Shown here piece by piece: positions 17,587-27,084 of a stretch of 64,000 nucleotides of DNA (positions within the stretch are counted from its first letter, which is position 1; every line of letters starts with the position of its first letter). The position numbers and the translations under genes are program-made. The notes under the pieces were generated by a model that was not told where the DNA came from, did not search any database, and saw nothing but the letters and a program-made list of their open reading frames with translations. The DNA comes from UBA1181 sp963619325 (lineage in GTDB: Bacteria > Bacteroidota > Bacteroidia > Bacteroidales > Paludibacteraceae), in assembly GCA_963619325.1 (NCBI GenBank), contig CAVEVQ010000003.1, positions 38,158 to 102,157 of the forward strand. Reading direction: 5' to 3'.

Positions 17587-18855
17587 TTAGCCACCGAAGT
17601 TATCGTAACGAATCATATCGTCCTCGACTCCTAAACTATGAAGCAAATCAAGCACAGTTTTCGACATCATTGGAGGTCCACATAGGTAGTATTCTACATC
17701 CTCTGGAGCTTCGTGCTTATTAAGGTACGTGTTGCCCATCACAGGTGCAACAAATCCAGGGGTATATTTAACACCCAAAGCGTCCGCCTTTGGATCTTGA
17801 CGGTCTAACGCCAAATGGAAGTGGAAGTTAGAAAATTCTTTCTCCAATTCCAAGAAGTCGTCCAAGAAAAAGACCTCATCAATACCCCTTGCACCGTAAA
17901 AATAATGCATCTCGCGATCACGAGTGTTCAAAGTCTTCAACATGTGCATGATCTGTGCACGGAGTGGCGCCATTCCTGCTCCTCCTCCTACCCAAATCAT
18001 CTCTCTCTTAGAATCAAACACAGGATGGAAATCGCCATAAGGACCAGACATAGTTACCTTGTCTCCTGGCTTCAGACTAAAGATATAAGTTGAAGCAATT
18101 CCACATGGCACATCCTGGAAACCAACTTGCGGTTTTGGCTTGAATGGAGGCGTTGCAATACGAACAGTCAATGTAATAATATCACCCTCATCTGGGTAAT
18201 TAGCCATTGAGTAGGCACGAATAGTTGGTTCTGTATTTTTTTGATGTAATCCAAAGAGACCAAACTTCTCCCAAGATGGAACATACAAATCTCCAATCAA
18301 GGAACGATCAAAATCGTTGTAATTGATGTCGTATGCAGGGATTTTAATCTGAGCGTATGAACCAGGCAAGAAATCCATGTGTTCTCCCTTAGGAAGAGCA
18401 ACCTTAAACTCCTTGATGAAGCTTGCGACATTTCTGTTTCCAATAACGGTGCACTCCCATTCCTTAACACCCATAACAGACTCTGGAACTTTAATCTTCA
18501 TGTCGCCTTTCACCTTTGTTTGGCAACCCAAACGCCAGTGATTCTGTTGCTCTTTTCTTGAGAAATGACCTTTTTCAGAATCAAGGATTTCTCCTCCTCC
18601 TTCTAAAACTTGACATTTACATTGTCCACAAGAACCTTTTCCACCACAAGCAGAAGGTAAATGAACGCCATTAACAGCCAAAGTGTTAAGTAGCGACGAA
18701 CCCGACTCTACCTCTACAACATTATCGTCGTTAATAGTTATTTTCGCAGCCCCAGATGTAACCAAATACTTCTTGGCAACGAGAAGGAGTATTACAAGCG
18801 CCAATATAATGACGAGGAATACTACAATACTAGTTAAAATCAACGTTATATCCAT
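17587..18855 (-). CDS. nqrF: Na+-translocating NADH:quinone reductase subunit F
   Basis: NqrF takes electrons from NADH into the pump through FAD and a 2Fe-2S cluster. The 422 residues contain one N-terminal membrane helix (about 5-27), a ferredoxin domain with cluster cysteines in CGGKGSCGQCKC and LGCQTKV, a flavin domain with RAYSMAN, and an NADH domain with WVGGGAGMAPLRAQI and YYLCGPPMM. Length and order are standard. It is the last gene of nqrABCDEF, 14 bases after nqrE, and is followed by a terminator. Confidence 0.97.
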   Translation of the reverse strand: MDITLILTSIVVFLVIILALVILLLVAKKYLVTSGAAKITINDDNVVEVESGSSLLNTLAVNGVHLPSACGGKGSCGQCKCQVLEGGGEILDSEKGHFSRKEQQNHWRLGCQTKVKGDMKIKVPESVMGVKEWECTVIGNRNVASFIKEFKVALPKGEHMDFLPGSYAQIKIPAYDINYNDFDRSLIGDLYVPSWEKFGLFGLHQKNTEPTIRAYSMANYPDEGDIITLTVRIATPPFKPKPQVGFQDVPCGIASTYIFSLKPGDKVTMSGPYGDFHPVFDSKREMIWVGGGAGMAPLRAQIMHMLKTLNTRDREMHYFYGARGIDEVFFLDDFLELEKEFSNFHFHLALDRQDPKADALGVKYTPGFVAPVMGNTYLNKHEAPEDVEYYLCGPPMMSKTVLDLLHSLGVEDDMIRYDNFGG

Positions 18856-18869
18856 TGTTTATACTCCTA

Positions 18870-19466
18870 TTAAATTGTTAAACCAGAGAAGCACATAAAC
18901 GCCATTGCCATCAAACCAACTGTGATAAAGGTGATACCCAAACCACGAAGAGGCGCAGGCACATTTGAATACTGAAGTCTTTCCCTAATCGCAGCCAAAG
19001 CAACGATAGCCAAAGCCCAACCAATACCCGATCCTAAAGCGTATGTCGCCGCATACCCAACATTCTCGAAATGCCTTTGTTGCATAAACAAACATGCACC
19101 CATGATAGCACAGTTTACAGCAATCAACGGTAAGAAAATTCCTAACGACGCATATAGAGACGGACTGAACTTTTCAATCGCCATCTCCAATATTTGTACA
19201 ACACCTGCAATGACCGCGATGAAAAGGATAAAGCTCAAGAAACTCAAGTCAACGCCCTTAACGATAGCATCAGGCGCCAAGACATAATTCTCCAACAGAT
19301 AATTCAGAGGAACGGTTACGAGCAACACGAATGTTACGGATACTCCCAAACCCAAGGCAGTCTTGACATTCTTTGATACTGCTAAATAGGAACACATTCC
19401 CAAGAAATAGCAGAAAATCATATTGTCCACAAAGATGGACTTCACAAATAAACTTAAATATTCCAT
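18870..19466 (-). CDS. nqrE: Na+-translocating NADH:quinone reductase subunit E
   Basis: NqrE is one of the two homologous six-helix membrane subunits of Na+-NQR (with NqrD). The 198 residues are almost all hydrophobic helices; FVDNMIFCYFLGMCSYLAVS and NCAIMGACLFMQ hold the conserved cysteines that NqrD and NqrE use for their shared iron centre. The gene is 22 bases after nqrD and 14 before nqrF. Confidence 0.96.
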   Translation of the reverse strand: MEYLSLFVKSIFVDNMIFCYFLGMCSYLAVSKNVKTALGLGVSVTFVLLVTVPLNYLLENYVLAPDAIVKGVDLSFLSFILFIAVIAGVVQILEMAIEKFSPSLYASLGIFLPLIAVNCAIMGACLFMQQRHFENVGYAATYALGSGIGWALAIVALAAIRERLQYSNVPAPLRGLGITFITVGLMAMAFMCFSGLTI

Positions 19467-19488
19467 ATTCTAATCTCTATTAGGAATT

Positions 19489-20124
19489 TTAATTGCTCTT
19501 CTCTTGAAGATCTGGATTCTTAGAACGCTGGAACCAAATGATGCATGCCAAAAGGATCAAAGCCATCGGAGGCAAAACCATCAAACCATTATTCATATAT
19601 CCCAAATCATACACGCATTGCGGAATGATGTGGAATCCTAACAATGTTCCAGATCCTAAAATTTCACGGAAAACTCCCACGATAACGAGGATTAACGCAT
19701 AACCTAAACCATTACCAATACCATCCAAAAACGACTCCCATGGTCCGTTAGACATTGCAAAAGCTTCCAAACGTCCCATCAAAATACAATTTGTGATGAT
19801 TAATCCTACATAAACAGACAATTGCACACTTACATCGTAGGCAAACGCCTTCAATACCTGACTTACAATAGTCACCAATGCGGCACATACAACCAACTGC
19901 ACAATGATACGTATACGATTAGGTATCGTGTTGCGTAATAACGAGATAACCAAATTGGCAAAAGCGACAATCACCGTAACCGACAATCCCATTACCAACG
20001 CTGGCTCTAACTTAGAGGTAACCGCCAACGCAGAACAGATACCTAAAACCTGAACCGCAACAGGATTATTCAATCCTAACGGACTCAAAAGAACTTCTTT
20101 GTTTTTCTTTGAAAATAATTCCAT
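19489..20124 (-). CDS. nqrD: Na+-translocating NADH:quinone reductase subunit D
   Basis: The 211-residue membrane protein is homologous to NqrE and RnfA/E. LNNPVAVQVLGICSALAV and LIITNCILMGRLEAFAM contain the conserved cysteines at matching helix positions, and the C-terminal VFREILGSGTLLGF segment is typical of NqrD. It begins 13 bases after nqrC. Confidence 0.96.
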   Translation of the reverse strand: MELFSKKNKEVLLSPLGLNNPVAVQVLGICSALAVTSKLEPALVMGLSVTVIVAFANLVISLLRNTIPNRIRIIVQLVVCAALVTIVSQVLKAFAYDVSVQLSVYVGLIITNCILMGRLEAFAMSNGPWESFLDGIGNGLGYALILVIVGVFREILGSGTLLGFHIIPQCVYDLGYMNNGLMVLPPMALILLACIIWFQRSKNPDLQEKSN

Positions 20125-20137
20125 ATCTGTTTCCTCC

Positions 20138-20971
20138 TTACTTTACTTGTGCTTGGATTGAATCAGCCACTTGCTTTACGACAGACACCAAAGAATCCTG
20201 AATTGCTGCCATAGAATCCAGACTCGCATCTACTGTGACAGAATCAGTTGCAGATTCAACACTCTCCATAGCGACAACAAGCTCACTTTGTTTGAAGAAT
20301 TCAGCATATCTACCTAAGCAATTATGCAACATTTGGTTAACTCCTTTTGATGTGATTGTACCTCCTGTGATACCATCTACTTCATACTCAGGGTTCGATA
20401 CCTTACCATTTTTTTCTACAGAAATCCTTACCTCACCATTCTCCTGTAAAAGTTTTCCTTTAAACTCAGATTGGAAAAATGGCATAGCAATTTCAGCTCC
20501 CAATCCTGGAGTTTCTCCTTCGTGTGAGAAATATGTTCCGTAGATAGTCTTCTTATCTGCGTTGAATGAGACATAACCCCAAATCGGACCCCAAAGCCCT
20601 GCCCCATAAAGAGGAACAACATACTTTGTCTCTCCATTCACCTCACAAACATAAAGCGGAAGTTTTGTCACATTATCTTCCTTAAGCTTCTTAGACTCAA
20701 CATCAAAACCACCTGTTGCTGAAACTACATTTCCTTCTAAATCCAAAAGGCGGTCTTCTTTTATGTATTTGTTATAAGTAGTCTCAACATCCCCTTTCAA
20801 TTCTTCCTCAGATACATTCAAAGAAGTAAGAATCTGCTTCATCTTGTCCAACTCTACATTCTTATCTTGCTTTTCTTTCAAGGAAGAAGAAACAAACGCC
20901 AAGAGGAATGCGACGATAATTACCATTATCGAAGCATATACGATAGTATAACCGTTACTATTTGTATTCAT
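20138..20971 (-). CDS. nqrC: Na+-translocating NADH:quinone reductase subunit C
   Basis: NqrC is a membrane-anchored flavoprotein with FMN bound covalently to a threonine. The 277 residues show an N-terminal helix (about 7-28) and the FMN-attachment motif DGITGGTITSKGV near residue 205. GYVSFNADKKTIYG and SHEGETPGLGAEI are family blocks. An added C-terminal tail of about 50 residues rich in Ser, Val and Asp is longer than in proteobacterial NqrC. It starts 9 bases after nqrB. Confidence 0.96.
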   Translation of the reverse strand: MNTNSNGYTIVYASIMVIIVAFLLAFVSSSLKEKQDKNVELDKMKQILTSLNVSEEELKGDVETTYNKYIKEDRLLDLEGNVVSATGGFDVESKKLKEDNVTKLPLYVCEVNGETKYVVPLYGAGLWGPIWGYVSFNADKKTIYGTYFSHEGETPGLGAEIAMPFFQSEFKGKLLQENGEVRISVEKNGKVSNPEYEVDGITGGTITSKGVNQMLHNCLGRYAEFFKQSELVVAMESVESATDSVTVDASLDSMAAIQDSLVSVVKQVADSIQAQVK

Positions 20972-20980
20972 AGCCTTCTA

Positions 20981-22174
20981 TTATTTAGCAACTCGACTTA
21001 ACCTTCTCTTGATGTTTCTCTGTACGAAGCAGTAGTCAATCAACGCCGCAAAAACATTCATCAACAAGATTGCCAACATCATACCTTCTGGGTATCCAGG
21101 ATTCAAACAACGTACCACAATTGCAATGAATCCGATGAGGAATCCGAAAATGTACTTTCCACACTCTGTTCTTGGTGACGTTACAGGGTCTGTGGCCATA
21201 AAGACCGCGCCGAAACAGAAACCACCTAAGAAAATATGCTCGTACCAAGGCAATTGCATCACTGAATTAGCTCCGATTGCGTTAAACATCAACGCCGTTA
21301 CAATACCTCCGACGAAAACAGACAACATTGTCTTCCAACTTGCAATACCCGTCCACAAAAGGATAAAGGCTCCAATTGCAATGGCAATAACACTCGTCTC
21401 ACCGATTGACCCAGGGTACAAACCAACGATCATGTCCATAACCGACATGTTGCTACCTACCGCATTGACAATAACATCCGCTGAACCTGAAGTCGCTACC
21501 TGTCCAAGCGGTGTCGCACCAGTGAATCCATCGACCAATGTCTCGCTCTGACCTAATCCGAAGAAGTTGTTCAAAGAAATCCATACTGAATCTCCCGACA
21601 TCTTAGTAGGATAAGCAAAGAATAGGAACGCACGAGTTACCAATGCAACATTAAATATGTTATATCCCGTTCCTCCAAATACCTCTTTGGCGAAGATAAC
21701 CGCAAAAGCAGTAGCCACAGCCAAAATCCACAATGGACATTCTACAGGAACAATCATAGGAATCAGCATACCAGAAACGAGGAATCCTTCCTGTATTTCC
21801 TCATTCTTCCACTGAGCCACAACAAACTCAATTCCAAGTCCTACAACGTATGACACGACAATCTTTGGCAATACAGCCAAGAAACCATAGATGAAAGTTT
21901 CAATAAAAGAAGCCGTTTCTCCATACACCAAAAAGTGCTGGTACCCCACGTTGTACATACCGAAAAGCAACGCAGGCAACAAAGCAATCACAACAATGGA
22001 CATCGCACGTTTCGAGTCGATACAGTCGTGAATGTGGCTTCCTCTCTTCGCTGTCGTATTCGGAACGAATAAGAACGACTCAAATCCGTCGAATACAGAG
22101 CGAAATGCGTGAAATTTTCCGTCCCCTTCAAAAGACGGCTTCACTTTGTCGAGAAAATTTCTTAACGCTTTCAA
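20981..22174 (-). CDS. nqrB: Na+-translocating NADH:quinone reductase subunit B
   Basis: NqrB is the large membrane subunit that carries covalent FMN and riboflavin and is central to Na+ transfer. The 397-residue protein contains the FMN-attachment site DGFTGATPLGQ, the helix VECPLWILAVATAFAVIFAKEV region and FMATDPVTSP. The start codon is TTG at 22174: translation from it gives KALRNFLDKVKPSFEGDGKF, the conserved NqrB N-terminus, and no ATG lies nearby, so the rare start seems genuine. The gene is 35 bases after nqrA. Confidence 0.95.
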   Translation of the reverse strand: MKALRNFLDKVKPSFEGDGKFHAFRSVFDGFESFLFVPNTTAKRGSHIHDCIDSKRAMSIVVIALLPALLFGMYNVGYQHFLVYGETASFIETFIYGFLAVLPKIVVSYVVGLGIEFVVAQWKNEEIQEGFLVSGMLIPMIVPVECPLWILAVATAFAVIFAKEVFGGTGYNIFNVALVTRAFLFFAYPTKMSGDSVWISLNNFFGLGQSETLVDGFTGATPLGQVATSGSADVIVNAVGSNMSVMDMIVGLYPGSIGETSVIAIAIGAFILLWTGIASWKTMLSVFVGGIVTALMFNAIGANSVMQLPWYEHIFLGGFCFGAVFMATDPVTSPRTECGKYIFGFLIGFIAIVVRCLNPGYPEGMMLAILLMNVFAALIDYCFVQRNIKRRLSRVAK

Positions 22175-22209
22175 TGTTATATTATTTTAGTTATTACACA
22201 AATTTAGAC

Positions 22210-23565
22210 CTAAGCCAACTCCTTACGAAGATAGTCCAATCCCTCGCGAACAATTCTTTGCGTCTCTATCTTCGACGTGCAGACAAACTCACATAAAGCG
22301 AAATCCTCTGGCGCAACCTCGTAAATTCCTAATTGCTCCATCTTATCAATGTCCTTCGCCATAATCGATTTCACAAGATACTCTGGATAAATGTCCATTG
22401 GGAATACTTTATCGTACTCGCCAGACATGATGAATGCGCGTTCACCTCCATTGATGTTCGTATCGAAAACATATTCCTTACTCTTTCCTAACAACCACGA
22501 GAAATAGGAACGACTCACACTGAACTTATTCAAACGCGGAGCAATCCATCCTAAAAACTCATTGTTGTGGTCACCTTCCGGAATAACAGTAATCTGAGAA
22601 TCAAAAGATCCCAAAAATCCATCTGCCAAAATCTGTGTTCCAGACAATGCGTTTCCGCTGATATAACGAACATTATCTCCGTCGATATTATTAGCAATCA
22701 CATTTGCAATAGACTCTCCCACCTTCATATCATAGTACTGAGGCGTTTTTACGGATGAACCCGTCAAAGCCACTTTCTTGGCGAAAGAAATCTGTCCGTT
22801 CTTGAAGGCTGCTCCGATCATAGCAACATCTTGAGGATTGACAGTCCAAACAATATCCCCCTTGTTGATAGGGTCAATATGATGAATCTGAACACCTACG
22901 TTTCCAGTTGGGTGTGGACCAATGAACTCGTGCAACACAACACCTTTCGTCTTCTTGTAGATGTTTGAAGCACTCTCCGCATTGATACTAATGTGAACCT
23001 TCCCTGATGTCAATTTTGACAATGCGTCAACACCATACTGAAAGTCCTCTTCACGTCCTACCAAAACATACTCGTAGTTGGGCGCCAAAGGAGCCGTGTC
23101 AAAACCAGAAATAAAAATCGCTTTTGGACTATCATCCGGATCCGCAACGATATCGTAAGGACGTTGCTTGATGAAAGCGAAGAAGCCAGCGTTAAGCATA
23201 GCCTCCTTAACCTTCTCGGACGATAATTCAGAAGGACGACCCTTTGGAAATTCTGCAGAAACGAATTGTCCATCCGACTTCAATCGAATGTCCAAAACCT
23301 TTCTCTTATCCCCACGATTTACCGCGACAACTTCGCCACTTACTGGGGAAACGAATTTCAAATTCTGATTTGTCTTGCTTTGGAACAAAACCGTCCCGAC
23401 TTTCACTTTATCCCCCTCTCGGACAAGCACTTTCGGTTTGATGCCGTGAAAATCATCAGGTCTGACAGAAAACGACTCAGAAGTGCCAACCTTCGCCAAC
23501 ACTTCCTTTGCCTTTCCTTTCATGTTAATGTCAAGACCTTTTTTAATTCTAATCACCTCAGACAT
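22210..23565 (-). CDS. nqrA: Na+-translocating NADH:quinone reductase subunit A
   Basis: NqrA is the peripheral cytoplasmic subunit of the Na+ pump, built around an RnfC-like barrel-sandwich fold. The 451 residues start MSEVIRIKKGLDINMKGKA, as in other NqrA proteins; a longer frame from 23610 would add 15 non-conserved residues. IKPKVLVREGDKVKVGTVLF and FVSPVSGEVVAVNRG are the biotinyl-like motifs, and the C-terminus ends DYLRKELA. It is the first nqr gene, 67 bases after lpxA. That spacer holds a TACCTTTA box near a 12-base palindrome (23617-23628), so nqr may have its own promoter as well as read-through from lpx. Confidence 0.96.
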   Translation of the reverse strand: MSEVIRIKKGLDINMKGKAKEVLAKVGTSESFSVRPDDFHGIKPKVLVREGDKVKVGTVLFQSKTNQNLKFVSPVSGEVVAVNRGDKRKVLDIRLKSDGQFVSAEFPKGRPSELSSEKVKEAMLNAGFFAFIKQRPYDIVADPDDSPKAIFISGFDTAPLAPNYEYVLVGREEDFQYGVDALSKLTSGKVHISINAESASNIYKKTKGVVLHEFIGPHPTGNVGVQIHHIDPINKGDIVWTVNPQDVAMIGAAFKNGQISFAKKVALTGSSVKTPQYYDMKVGESIANVIANNIDGDNVRYISGNALSGTQILADGFLGSFDSQITVIPEGDHNNEFLGWIAPRLNKFSVSRSYFSWLLGKSKEYVFDTNINGGERAFIMSGEYDKVFPMDIYPEYLVKSIMAKDIDKMEQLGIYEVAPEDFALCEFVCTSKIETQRIVREGLDYLRKELA

Positions 23566-23632
23566 ATAACTATAATTAATAAAATTTCTGATAGTTTTTT
23601 TTTCAGTCAATAATTGACCTTTAAAGGTACTA

Positions 23633-24409
23633 TTATTTTCTGATAATTCCGCGTTGTGAACCCTTTATAAAGTCAACAATGTACTTTACTTCAGGTATCA
23701 ACTCACATTCTGCCTCAACCTTCTCAATCGCTTGAGTCGTGTTCAAATCAGACATATAAATTATACGATAGACGTTCATAATTTTTTCAATCGTCTCGTT
23801 GGTGAAATTACGTCTGGTAAGACCTACTTTATTGAGCATTTCAAACGACAACGGCTCACGCCCTGCCATAACGTATGGAGGCACATCCTTACCTACCTTC
23901 GATCCTCCCTGAATCATCACATGACCACCAATCCTAGTAAACTGGTGAACAAGTACACTACCAGAAAGAATTGCCCAATCATCAATAACGACTTCACCCG
24001 CAATTTGAGAGGCGTTGCCTATGATAATGTGATCCCCTAATCTACAATCATGTGCAATATGCGTATAAGCCATCAACAAACAGTTTGATCCTACAACCGT
24101 TGTTCCTTTCGATGCTGTTCCACGATTTATGGTAGCACACTCTCTAACGGTTGTGTTATCACCTACTACGGCGGTTGTTTCCTCACCGACAAATTTCAAA
24201 TCTTGAGGTATTGCGGAAACAACGGCATTAGGGAAAATTTTCACGTTCTTTCCTATCCTCGCGCCACTCAAAACAGTGGCATGTGGCATAATAACAGTGC
24301 CATCCCCAATTTCTACATTCTTATCAACGTAAGCAAACGCTCCAACCTCTACATTTTCACCAATTTTTGCCTCGGGATGAACAAAAGCCAATTCGTTTAT
24401 CATAGACAT
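23633..24409 (-). CDS. lpxA: UDP-N-acetylglucosamine acyltransferase
   Basis: LpxA attaches the first acyl chain to UDP-GlcNAc in lipid A synthesis. The 258-residue protein is a left-handed beta-helix of hexapeptide repeats (for example VEIGDGTVIMPHATVLSG and NVKIFPNAVVSAIPQDLKF). The sequence TVVGSNCLLMAYTHIAHDC includes the catalytic-type His within the AHD motif. The C-terminal helices (KVGLTRRNF onward) are typical. The start lies immediately after the lpxC-fabZ stop; Met3 at 24403 is an alternative. Confidence 0.96.
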   Translation of the reverse strand: MSMINELAFVHPEAKIGENVEVGAFAYVDKNVEIGDGTVIMPHATVLSGARIGKNVKIFPNAVVSAIPQDLKFVGEETTAVVGDNTTVRECATINRGTASKGTTVVGSNCLLMAYTHIAHDCRLGDHIIIGNASQIAGEVVIDDWAILSGSVLVHQFTRIGGHVMIQGGSKVGKDVPPYVMAGREPLSFEMLNKVGLTRRNFTNETIEKIMNVYRIIYMSDLNTTQAIEKVEAECELIPEVKYIVDFIKGSQRGIIRK

Positions 24410-25795
24410 TTATTTATTTTTCGTAATAAGAGCCAAAAACTCTGCCTCTGCACAAATCTTGTCTCCGACAATCGCATATCCCTTCATTGACGCACATCCT
24501 CTGCGAACATCTGTCGTCAAATCTAATTTGAAGATAACCGTATCCCCCGGAACCACCTTGTGTCGGAATTTCACATTGTTGATGCTCAAAAAATAAGTTG
24601 AGTATTTCTCAGGTTCATCAACGGTGTTCAACACTAATATACCTCCTGTCTGGGCCATCGCCTCTACCAAAAGGACACCTGGCATAACAGGCTCTTGAGG
24701 AAAGTGTCCGCAAAAGAACGATTCGTTGCTGGATACACTTTTCACTCCAACGACTCCACGCTCCTTCAATTCAATAATCTTATCAATCATCAACATTGGC
24801 CAACGATGAGGAAGAAGTTGGCGAATCCTATTGACATCCATCAATGGCTCAGCCGTAGGGTCATACACAGGGAAAAGGATCTCCTGCTTCCTCAACTTCT
24901 TAAATACCTTCTTGGCGAAATCTGTGTTGACTGTGTGTCCCGGACACGTTGCAATGATATGTCCCTTGATAGGCTTACCAATCAAAGCTAAATCTCCTAT
25001 CACATCCAACAATTTGTGTCGTGCCGGCTCATTGTTGAAAGCCAAAGGACGTCTTTGCAAATAACCAAGGTCAGAAACTTGAATGCTTGGCATTCCAAGC
25101 AGAGATGTCAAATTATCAATTTGAGTCTGCTCCATAGGCTGGTCATAAATAACAATTGCGTTATCCAAATCACCACCCTTGATCAGATTATTCTTTAACA
25201 AAACCTCTATCTCGCGAACAAAAACAAATGTTCTACTTGCAGCTATCTCTTTTTTATAATCGCTTAACGAAAATAACTGAGCATATTGATTGGACAGGAT
25301 TGGAGATGGGTACGACACCAAAACACTCACCTGGAAATCATCGCTTGGCAAGATTTGAAAAGTCGAAACACCATCAGCCGATTTATATTCCAACTTCTTT
25401 GTAACAACAAAATACTCACGCTCTGCCTTTTGCTCTTCTAACCCCACCTTCTCTATTTCCTCTACATAACAGATTGCACTACCGTCTAAAATTGGGACTT
25501 CAGGTTGGTTGACTTGAATCAGACAGTTATCTACCTGCATTGCATACAACGCAGACATAATATGCTCAATAGTGCTTACTTTTACATCTCCGTCTGCAAT
25601 CACAGTGCCTCTTGAAGTTTCAACAACATTCTCAGCCAAAGCAGCAACAACCGGCTGCCCTTCCAAATCAACACGTTGAAACTTGATTCCGTGATTCTCT
25701 GGAGCCGGATTAAACGTAACATCAATGTTTAAACCTGTATGCAATCCTTTGCCGGAAAGCGAAAAGGCACTTTTTAGCGTATTTTGTTTAGGCAT
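24410..25795 (-). CDS. lpxC-fabZ: Bifunctional LpxC deacetylase / FabZ dehydratase
   Basis: Residues 1 to about 300 are LpxC, the zinc deacetylase that commits UDP-acyl-GlcNAc to lipid A: STIEHIMSALYAM and HKLLDVIGDLAL hold the zinc ligands and TCPGHTVNTDFA the catalytic region. From about 315 to 461 lies FabZ, the 3-hydroxyacyl-ACP dehydratase: LLPHRWPMLMIDKI and CGHFPQEPVMPGVLLVEAM give the His and Glu of the hot-dog active site. This fusion is a known trait of Bacteroidota. The gene lies 3 bases after lpxD and directly before lpxA. Confidence 0.97.
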   Translation of the reverse strand: MPKQNTLKSAFSLSGKGLHTGLNIDVTFNPAPENHGIKFQRVDLEGQPVVAALAENVVETSRGTVIADGDVKVSTIEHIMSALYAMQVDNCLIQVNQPEVPILDGSAICYVEEIEKVGLEEQKAEREYFVVTKKLEYKSADGVSTFQILPSDDFQVSVLVSYPSPILSNQYAQLFSLSDYKKEIAASRTFVFVREIEVLLKNNLIKGGDLDNAIVIYDQPMEQTQIDNLTSLLGMPSIQVSDLGYLQRRPLAFNNEPARHKLLDVIGDLALIGKPIKGHIIATCPGHTVNTDFAKKVFKKLRKQEILFPVYDPTAEPLMDVNRIRQLLPHRWPMLMIDKIIELKERGVVGVKSVSSNESFFCGHFPQEPVMPGVLLVEAMAQTGGILVLNTVDEPEKYSTYFLSINNVKFRHKVVPGDTVIFKLDLTTDVRRGCASMKGYAIVGDKICAEAEFLALITKNK

Positions 25796-25798
25796 ATC

Positions 25799-26854
25799 TT
25801 ATTTACTTAAATCATTTAACTTTTGTTGTAACTCTGCCACTTGTTTTTGCAAGTCAAACAATGTCTGACGATATTCGGGGAAATTACGGAAACAAACGTA
25901 CGATTTACGGAACTTCATCGCATCCATAAACGGCGTACCAAAGAAAATTTTATTGGGTTCCTCTATGTTTTTAGTAACACCTGATTGCGCCTCAAGAATG
26001 GTTCCATCTGCAATTTTCAAGTGTCCCGAGATACCTGTCTGACCTCCGAGCATACAATGTTTTCCGACTTTCGTCGAACCCGCAATACCAGACTGAGCGG
26101 CCATCACCGTATCAGCACCAACCTCAACGTTATGGGCGATTTGAATCAAATTATCTAATTTAACACCCTTACCCACAACCGTTGCCCCCATAGTGGAGCG
26201 GTCAACAGTGGTATTAGCACCAATCTCAACATTATCCTCCAAAATAACAATACCTATTTGAGGTATCTTTTCATAGTGTCCGTCTGGAGTCGGAGCAAAC
26301 CCGAAACCATCACCTCCGATGACACAACCTGCATGAAGAATGCAATTGTTACCGATGACACACTCCTTATAGATACGAACCCCAGGATATATTATCACAT
26401 TATCGCCAATCTTCACATTGTCACCAATATAAACTTGAGGATAGATTTGAACATTATTGCCCAACTTTGCACCATCTTCAATAACGGCATAAGCACCAAT
26501 ATATGGATTTTCGCCAACCGTAGCCTTACCAGACACAAAGGACAAAGGAGAAACACCACTCTTCTTTGGTTTGAAACTATCAACTAACTGAAGCAAAGAA
26601 GCCAAAGCATCATATGAATTTGACACCTTAACGAGCGTAGCCGCAATCTCATGTTCTGGCTCAAAATCATTGTTCACCAAGACGACACTCGCCTTGGTAG
26701 TATAGATATACTCAGTATATTTCTTGTTTGAGAGAAAAGTTAGCGTTCCTGGTTCACCCGTCTCTATCTTCGAGAAATTGGAGACCTTAACGTTAGGGTC
26801 ACCAACAACATTACCTTTAAGGTAATCCGCTATCTGTTGTGCAGAAAATTCCAT
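25799..26854 (-). CDS. lpxD: UDP-3-O-(3-hydroxyacyl)glucosamine N-acyltransferase
   Basis: LpxD adds the second acyl chain in lipid A synthesis. The 351-residue protein starts MEFSAQQIADYLKG, the LpxD N-terminal domain; this is followed by the uridine-binding part and hexapeptide repeats (VQIYPQVYIGDNVKIGDN and similar). LIQIAHNVEVG has the catalytic His. The C-terminal 35 residues form a coiled-coil helix. An open frame extends back to 27025, but those 57 codons read through a predicted promoter at 26871-26878 and are not LpxD-like, so the ATG at 26854 is preferred. It heads the lpxD, lpxC-fabZ, lpxA series. Confidence 0.95.
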   Translation of the reverse strand: MEFSAQQIADYLKGNVVGDPNVKVSNFSKIETGEPGTLTFLSNKKYTEYIYTTKASVVLVNNDFEPEHEIAATLVKVSNSYDALASLLQLVDSFKPKKSGVSPLSFVSGKATVGENPYIGAYAVIEDGAKLGNNVQIYPQVYIGDNVKIGDNVIIYPGVRIYKECVIGNNCILHAGCVIGGDGFGFAPTPDGHYEKIPQIGIVILEDNVEIGANTTVDRSTMGATVVGKGVKLDNLIQIAHNVEVGADTVMAAQSGIAGSTKVGKHCMLGGQTGISGHLKIADGTILEAQSGVTKNIEEPNKIFFGTPFMDAMKFRKSYVCFRNFPEYRQTLFDLQKQVAELQQKLNDLSK

Positions 26855-26870
26855 AACACGATATTTTTTA

Positions 26871-26878
26871 CAAAAATA
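26871..26878 (-). promoter_or_regulatory. Putative -7 box of the lpx-nqr series
   Basis: TATTTTTG on the minus strand fits TAnnTTTG and has a CTTT 19 bases upstream, a partial match to the -33 TTTG. It lies 16 bases before the lpxD ATG, implying a very short leader. Confidence 0.45.
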
Positions 26879-27012
26879 GAGAAATTCGCCTATTTTTAAA
26901 GCAGATTTGAAAAAGTTTCTTCGGATTTTAAGGTTATTGTTCAAAAAGGAAGTACCTAATAATAGGGGAAAATGAACTTTGCGGAGAAAAAGAAAAAAAA
27001 GTCTCAACATTG

Positions 27013-27043
27013 TTTGCAAAATCAAAAAAACGCATTAAATTTG
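27013..27043 (+). promoter_or_regulatory. Promoter of tRNA-Arg (Bacteroidota type)
   Basis: TTTG (27013-27016), 19 bases, then TAAATTTG (27036-27043): an exact match to the Bacteroidota consensus TTTG-N19-21-TAnnTTTG. Transcription would start near 27049, about 36 bases before the mature tRNA. Confidence 0.75.
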
Positions 27044-27084
27044 CAACCGCAATCGGGAATAAGAAGTCGGTTGCTACGAAAAAT

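Noticed and set aside
23617..23628. Perfect 12-base palindrome ACCTTTAAAGGT before nqrA as a proven operator
   Set aside because: It is AT-rich and occurs once in what I read; it also overlaps a degenerate -7 box, so a chance origin is as likely as an operator.
26855..27025. N-terminal extension of LpxD to 27025
   Set aside because: The 57 extra codons are hydrophobic and basic, do not resemble LpxD and cover a TAnnTTTG box.
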